NCBI GenBank assembly: GCA_907164885.2
Contig: OU015493.1
Coordinates: forward strand, 58,732,802-58,796,801
Direction: 5' to 3'
DNA: 64,000 bases
From: Dolomedes plantarius
Taxonomy: Eukaryota; Arthropoda; Arachnida; Araneae; Dolomedidae
The notes beneath the pieces are model-generated. The model saw nothing but the letters and a program-made list of their open reading frames with translations, did not search any database and was not told the origin of the DNA. The position numbers were made by a program, and so were the translations under genes. Below are positions 61,501 to 64,000 of this stretch, one piece after another (the stretch's first letter is position 1; each line of letters starts with the position of its first letter).

Positions 61501-63403
61501 TTTTCATTTTGATAGCTTTAAGCTATACAACTTGGTTATTTGGGTTCCATGAAAATGATGAAAGTTAAAGCAGATAGGCCATAAATTCAATAGCTATACC
61601 GTAATATTTTATCCTTTACTTCCAGTTCATGGTCTGATGATTACAATATCATATTAAAAAGCTTCTAAATAAACACTTCGGTACTGTCCCATTATACTGA
61701 CCTCTCACCAACAATACATAAAAGTCACTAATCAAATAACATGAATACAATAAAATACTCACCTTTTCACACTACATTTCCACTTTTGTGAACTATATTT
61801 TAAAGTTAAAGAAGGGGGGAAACCCACCCCAAAGGAATAGAATGAAAAAAAGGCTAATGCTGACTTTTTACAACACATTATTTTTTGCTAACTACATTTC
61901 TACTATTGGTGGCATATATGTGATTCATTTCATGTGAGAATTTCATTTAGATGAAAAACTGTATGTGAGAAGGGAACGAAACAACTCTAAGTATATGTAA
62001 AAAAAAAGGACAGTACTACACCAGAAAATAAAATCTTTAAATTTCATTTTCATGTACATATCTACTTCTTACATACACTTAAATAGTGTTGTTTTGCTAG
62101 TTACGACATGGTATGGTGATTGAATATGTAATTTTTAAGCAGATGTTCCAGAGATCAAACATGGCAACAGGTTGGTATGATGGGAAGTACCAACTTTTAT
62201 CTAAACATATTTTCACTAAAATACATCAATTTTTTTTACTATTAAAGATAAAACAGCTTCCACTAATTGATACACACACACAAAACACACTTTCCAGTTA
62301 CTGCCAATACTTTGGAATAAAAATTTATAATATTGAAATTTTTATGGAGAAAAAAAGAAAATTAGCTAAGAAGTTCAAATGAAATAATACCACTAAATAT
62401 AATTTTTAATTCTAACTACTCACAAGCAGCATTAAATATCAGTAACAAATCATAAAAGTACTTGTGATGATATGTTAAGACTGCATCAGAAAATATAAAA
62501 TTTCAAGAGGAACTAATCCCTAGAAATATCATACAGAGGCCAATCTCAGTCATTAACTAGTCTTGCCACTTTTTGTTGTTGTTGCTGTTTAGCATAAAAA
62601 TTAATATAAACACTCTTTAACTTGTTTTGAAGGAAATTAAATAGTAAAACAGTATATTGTTATAGATAAATTTGCTGAAACTATATTTATTTATAATTTC
62701 ACTCAGGTAATGTGTCAAATGTTTATGGATATACTTAATATAACTGTAAAAAGTAAAATTGAAATATTGTTTTTATCTTTCAAAATCAAAGCTGAGTTTT
62801 AAATATATATATATATATATTGGTACTTGCATATTATAACAAAAAAGTATGATGTTTGATGTTAAACCTCTATCAAAGACTTCAGAATACAAAATGCCCA
62901 CTGTGATAGTAAAAATATTACATCGATATGCTTATTTTTTTTTTTTCCAAGTTTATTTTGTTGAGTACCCTGCAATTTTTCTACAGAAGTGAAAATTAAA
63001 AATAAAATTGTCACTAAAGAGTTGTAAAAAATTATGAGCTTAAACAAATATAATCAAAACAACCAAGGTCCAAGATATAAGGATAAATTAAGGATTCAAG
63101 TAATAAGTATAAAAAGTAAAACAAAATGGTGAATAATAGAGAATAACTTGCTGTATCAACTCATATGTATTTTAATTTAATCATCCAAAGTGAGGGAAAA
63201 AAAAAAAAAAAAGAAAACCAATGCAGTATGTTTCAAATAAATTTGGAGCTTTATTTATTTTGTATATCCATGATTAATGACAATTGGCCATGATAATTAT
63301 TAGTAGTCCAACTATCAACTTCAGGTAAAATATGCAAGTAACCATTCACACCTTGAGCAATTTAAAAGACATACATGATAAAAGACCACTGCTTGCATCA
63401 TTT
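58592..63403. other. AT-rich non-coding region, possible long 3' UTR
   Basis: No exon is supported on either strand over about 4.8 kb. Because the candidate last exon at 63404-63520 reads leftwards, part of this region may be its 3' UTR. Simple tracts occur at 62803-62820 (TA) and 63198-63214 (A-rich). Otherwise I see nothing. Confidence 0.4.
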
Positions 63404-63520
63404 TCAGGCAACTACACTTGAAGTTGCATGATCACTAGGCCATACAAAATCCCAACTGCTTTCTGATCCTCTACTATCTGCATGTTGTTCGCCACTACAG
63501 GCAGAATCAGCTAGTGAAGG
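63404..63520 (-). CDS. Candidate last coding exon of a minus-strand gene
   Basis: The minus strand has an acceptor ccatcctttag just before 63520. An open frame of 38 codons follows in phase 0: PSLADSACSGEQHADSRGSE, then SSWDFVWPSDHATSSVVA and TGA at 63406-63404. The composition (Ser, Asp, Trp) is unlike the AT-biased noise around it. I do not recognise the protein; the remaining exons would lie beyond 64000. It might still be chance. Confidence 0.5.
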   Translation of the reverse strand, partial: PSLADSACSGEQHADSRGSESSWDFVWPSDHATSSVVA

Positions 63521-63692
63521 CTAAAGGATGGGGAAAAAAAAAAAACACTGTATACTCTTTCATATTGTGAAACAAAATTTTAAACATCAATATCATTTTA
63601 TAACAACTGAAAATTTATAAGAAAATAAGTTAATGTAAAGAAATCATGACAAAGTTTTAAGCTTTTTTAAAAAACTGCTAAGGATTTTAAAG

Positions 63693-63861
63693 AAATAAAA
63701 GCGCTACGGTCAACTGTTGCTACACGAGGGCTAATAGACCAGGACCTACTGCTTAAAGCCAATTCCAAAAGGCTACAAACGCCCATGCCAAGAGTGAGAT
63801 TCGAACCCACAGACTCTGGTACCGAATGCCAACGCCCTAGCCATTCGGCCACCATCCAGCC
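63693..63861 (-). mobile_element. tRNA-derived SINE, best copy
   Basis: Read on the minus strand it starts ggctggatggtggccgaatg. A-box tggccgaatgg (63851-63841) and B-box ggttcgaatct (63807-63797) are spaced as in a type II tRNA and form an internal RNA polymerase III promoter. A tRNA-unrelated body follows (ggctttaagcagtaggtcct, agccctcgtgtagc). It lies in the putative last intron upstream of the exon at 63520. Fragments of the same family are at 8291, 14266, 19983 and 46810. Confidence 0.85.
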
Positions 63862-64000
63862 CTAAAATACAGAGGATTATAACTTATACAACTTAAGTCT
63901 ATTAATGTTTATATATTATATTCAAGAAGCAACACAAGTAAAAATGCCAAACACGAGTATGACAAGTCTAGCTACATCTAATACACAAAATGAAGGGAAT

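Noticed and set aside
63797..63861. Genuine tRNA gene
   Set aside because: A- and B-boxes are present, but no proper acceptor-stem pairing or anticodon arm is seen, and the same body follows in other copies, so it is a SINE head.

Overview
The window is AT-rich, intron-containing animal nuclear DNA. Two host genes with canonical GT-AG introns can be read, and the rest is mostly non-coding sequence loaded with cut-and-paste DNA transposons, MITEs, tRNA-derived SINE copies, (TA)n tracts and one 500-base run of N (assembly gap). The host proteins (a PF12044-type HEXXH metallopeptidase and the ER/Golgi retrieval receptor RER1) and the mix of Tc1, Tigger, Merlin and hAT elements fit an arthropod. 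A chelicerate is plausible, but the sequence alone does not fix the lineage.

Layout. 1-4288: non-coding, with a 202-bp tandem duplication whose second unit holds a 2.17-kb Merlin/ISXO2-type element. 4289-15467 (+): a six-exon zinc metallopeptidase gene with HELGHxxxxxH split out on exon 2; intron 1 holds a Tc1 copy and intron 4 a short IS630/Tc1-like element. 15468-31577: no host gene seen; it holds a MITE, a hAT MITE, a Tigger remnant with a second Tc1 copy nested in it, and local duplications. 31578-37131 (-): RER1 in seven coding exons, with a one-base frameshift in exon 5 that is either an assembly error or a real lesion. 37132-58600: a transposon graveyard with a Tigger broken by three stops and by an LTR-like insertion, the 500-N gap, a Tc1 fragment, a fold-back mariner carrying a nested hAT MITE, a 757-bp fold-back MITE, hAT elements, an unusual multi-domain Cys-rich element protein (52.5-54.3 kb, -), another internally deleted Tigger, and an IS630/Tc1-like transposase relic. 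58600-64000: AT-rich non-coding sequence that could be the long 3' UTR of a minus-strand gene whose candidate last exon is 63404-63520; a tRNA-derived SINE lies just upstream of it.

No bacterial-type operon, CRISPR array or defence system is present. None of the transposase genes reads intact. The most informative parts are the nested insertions that allow relative dating, the RER1 frameshift, and the Cys-rich element family at 52.5-54.3 kb, which I recognise only by pattern.
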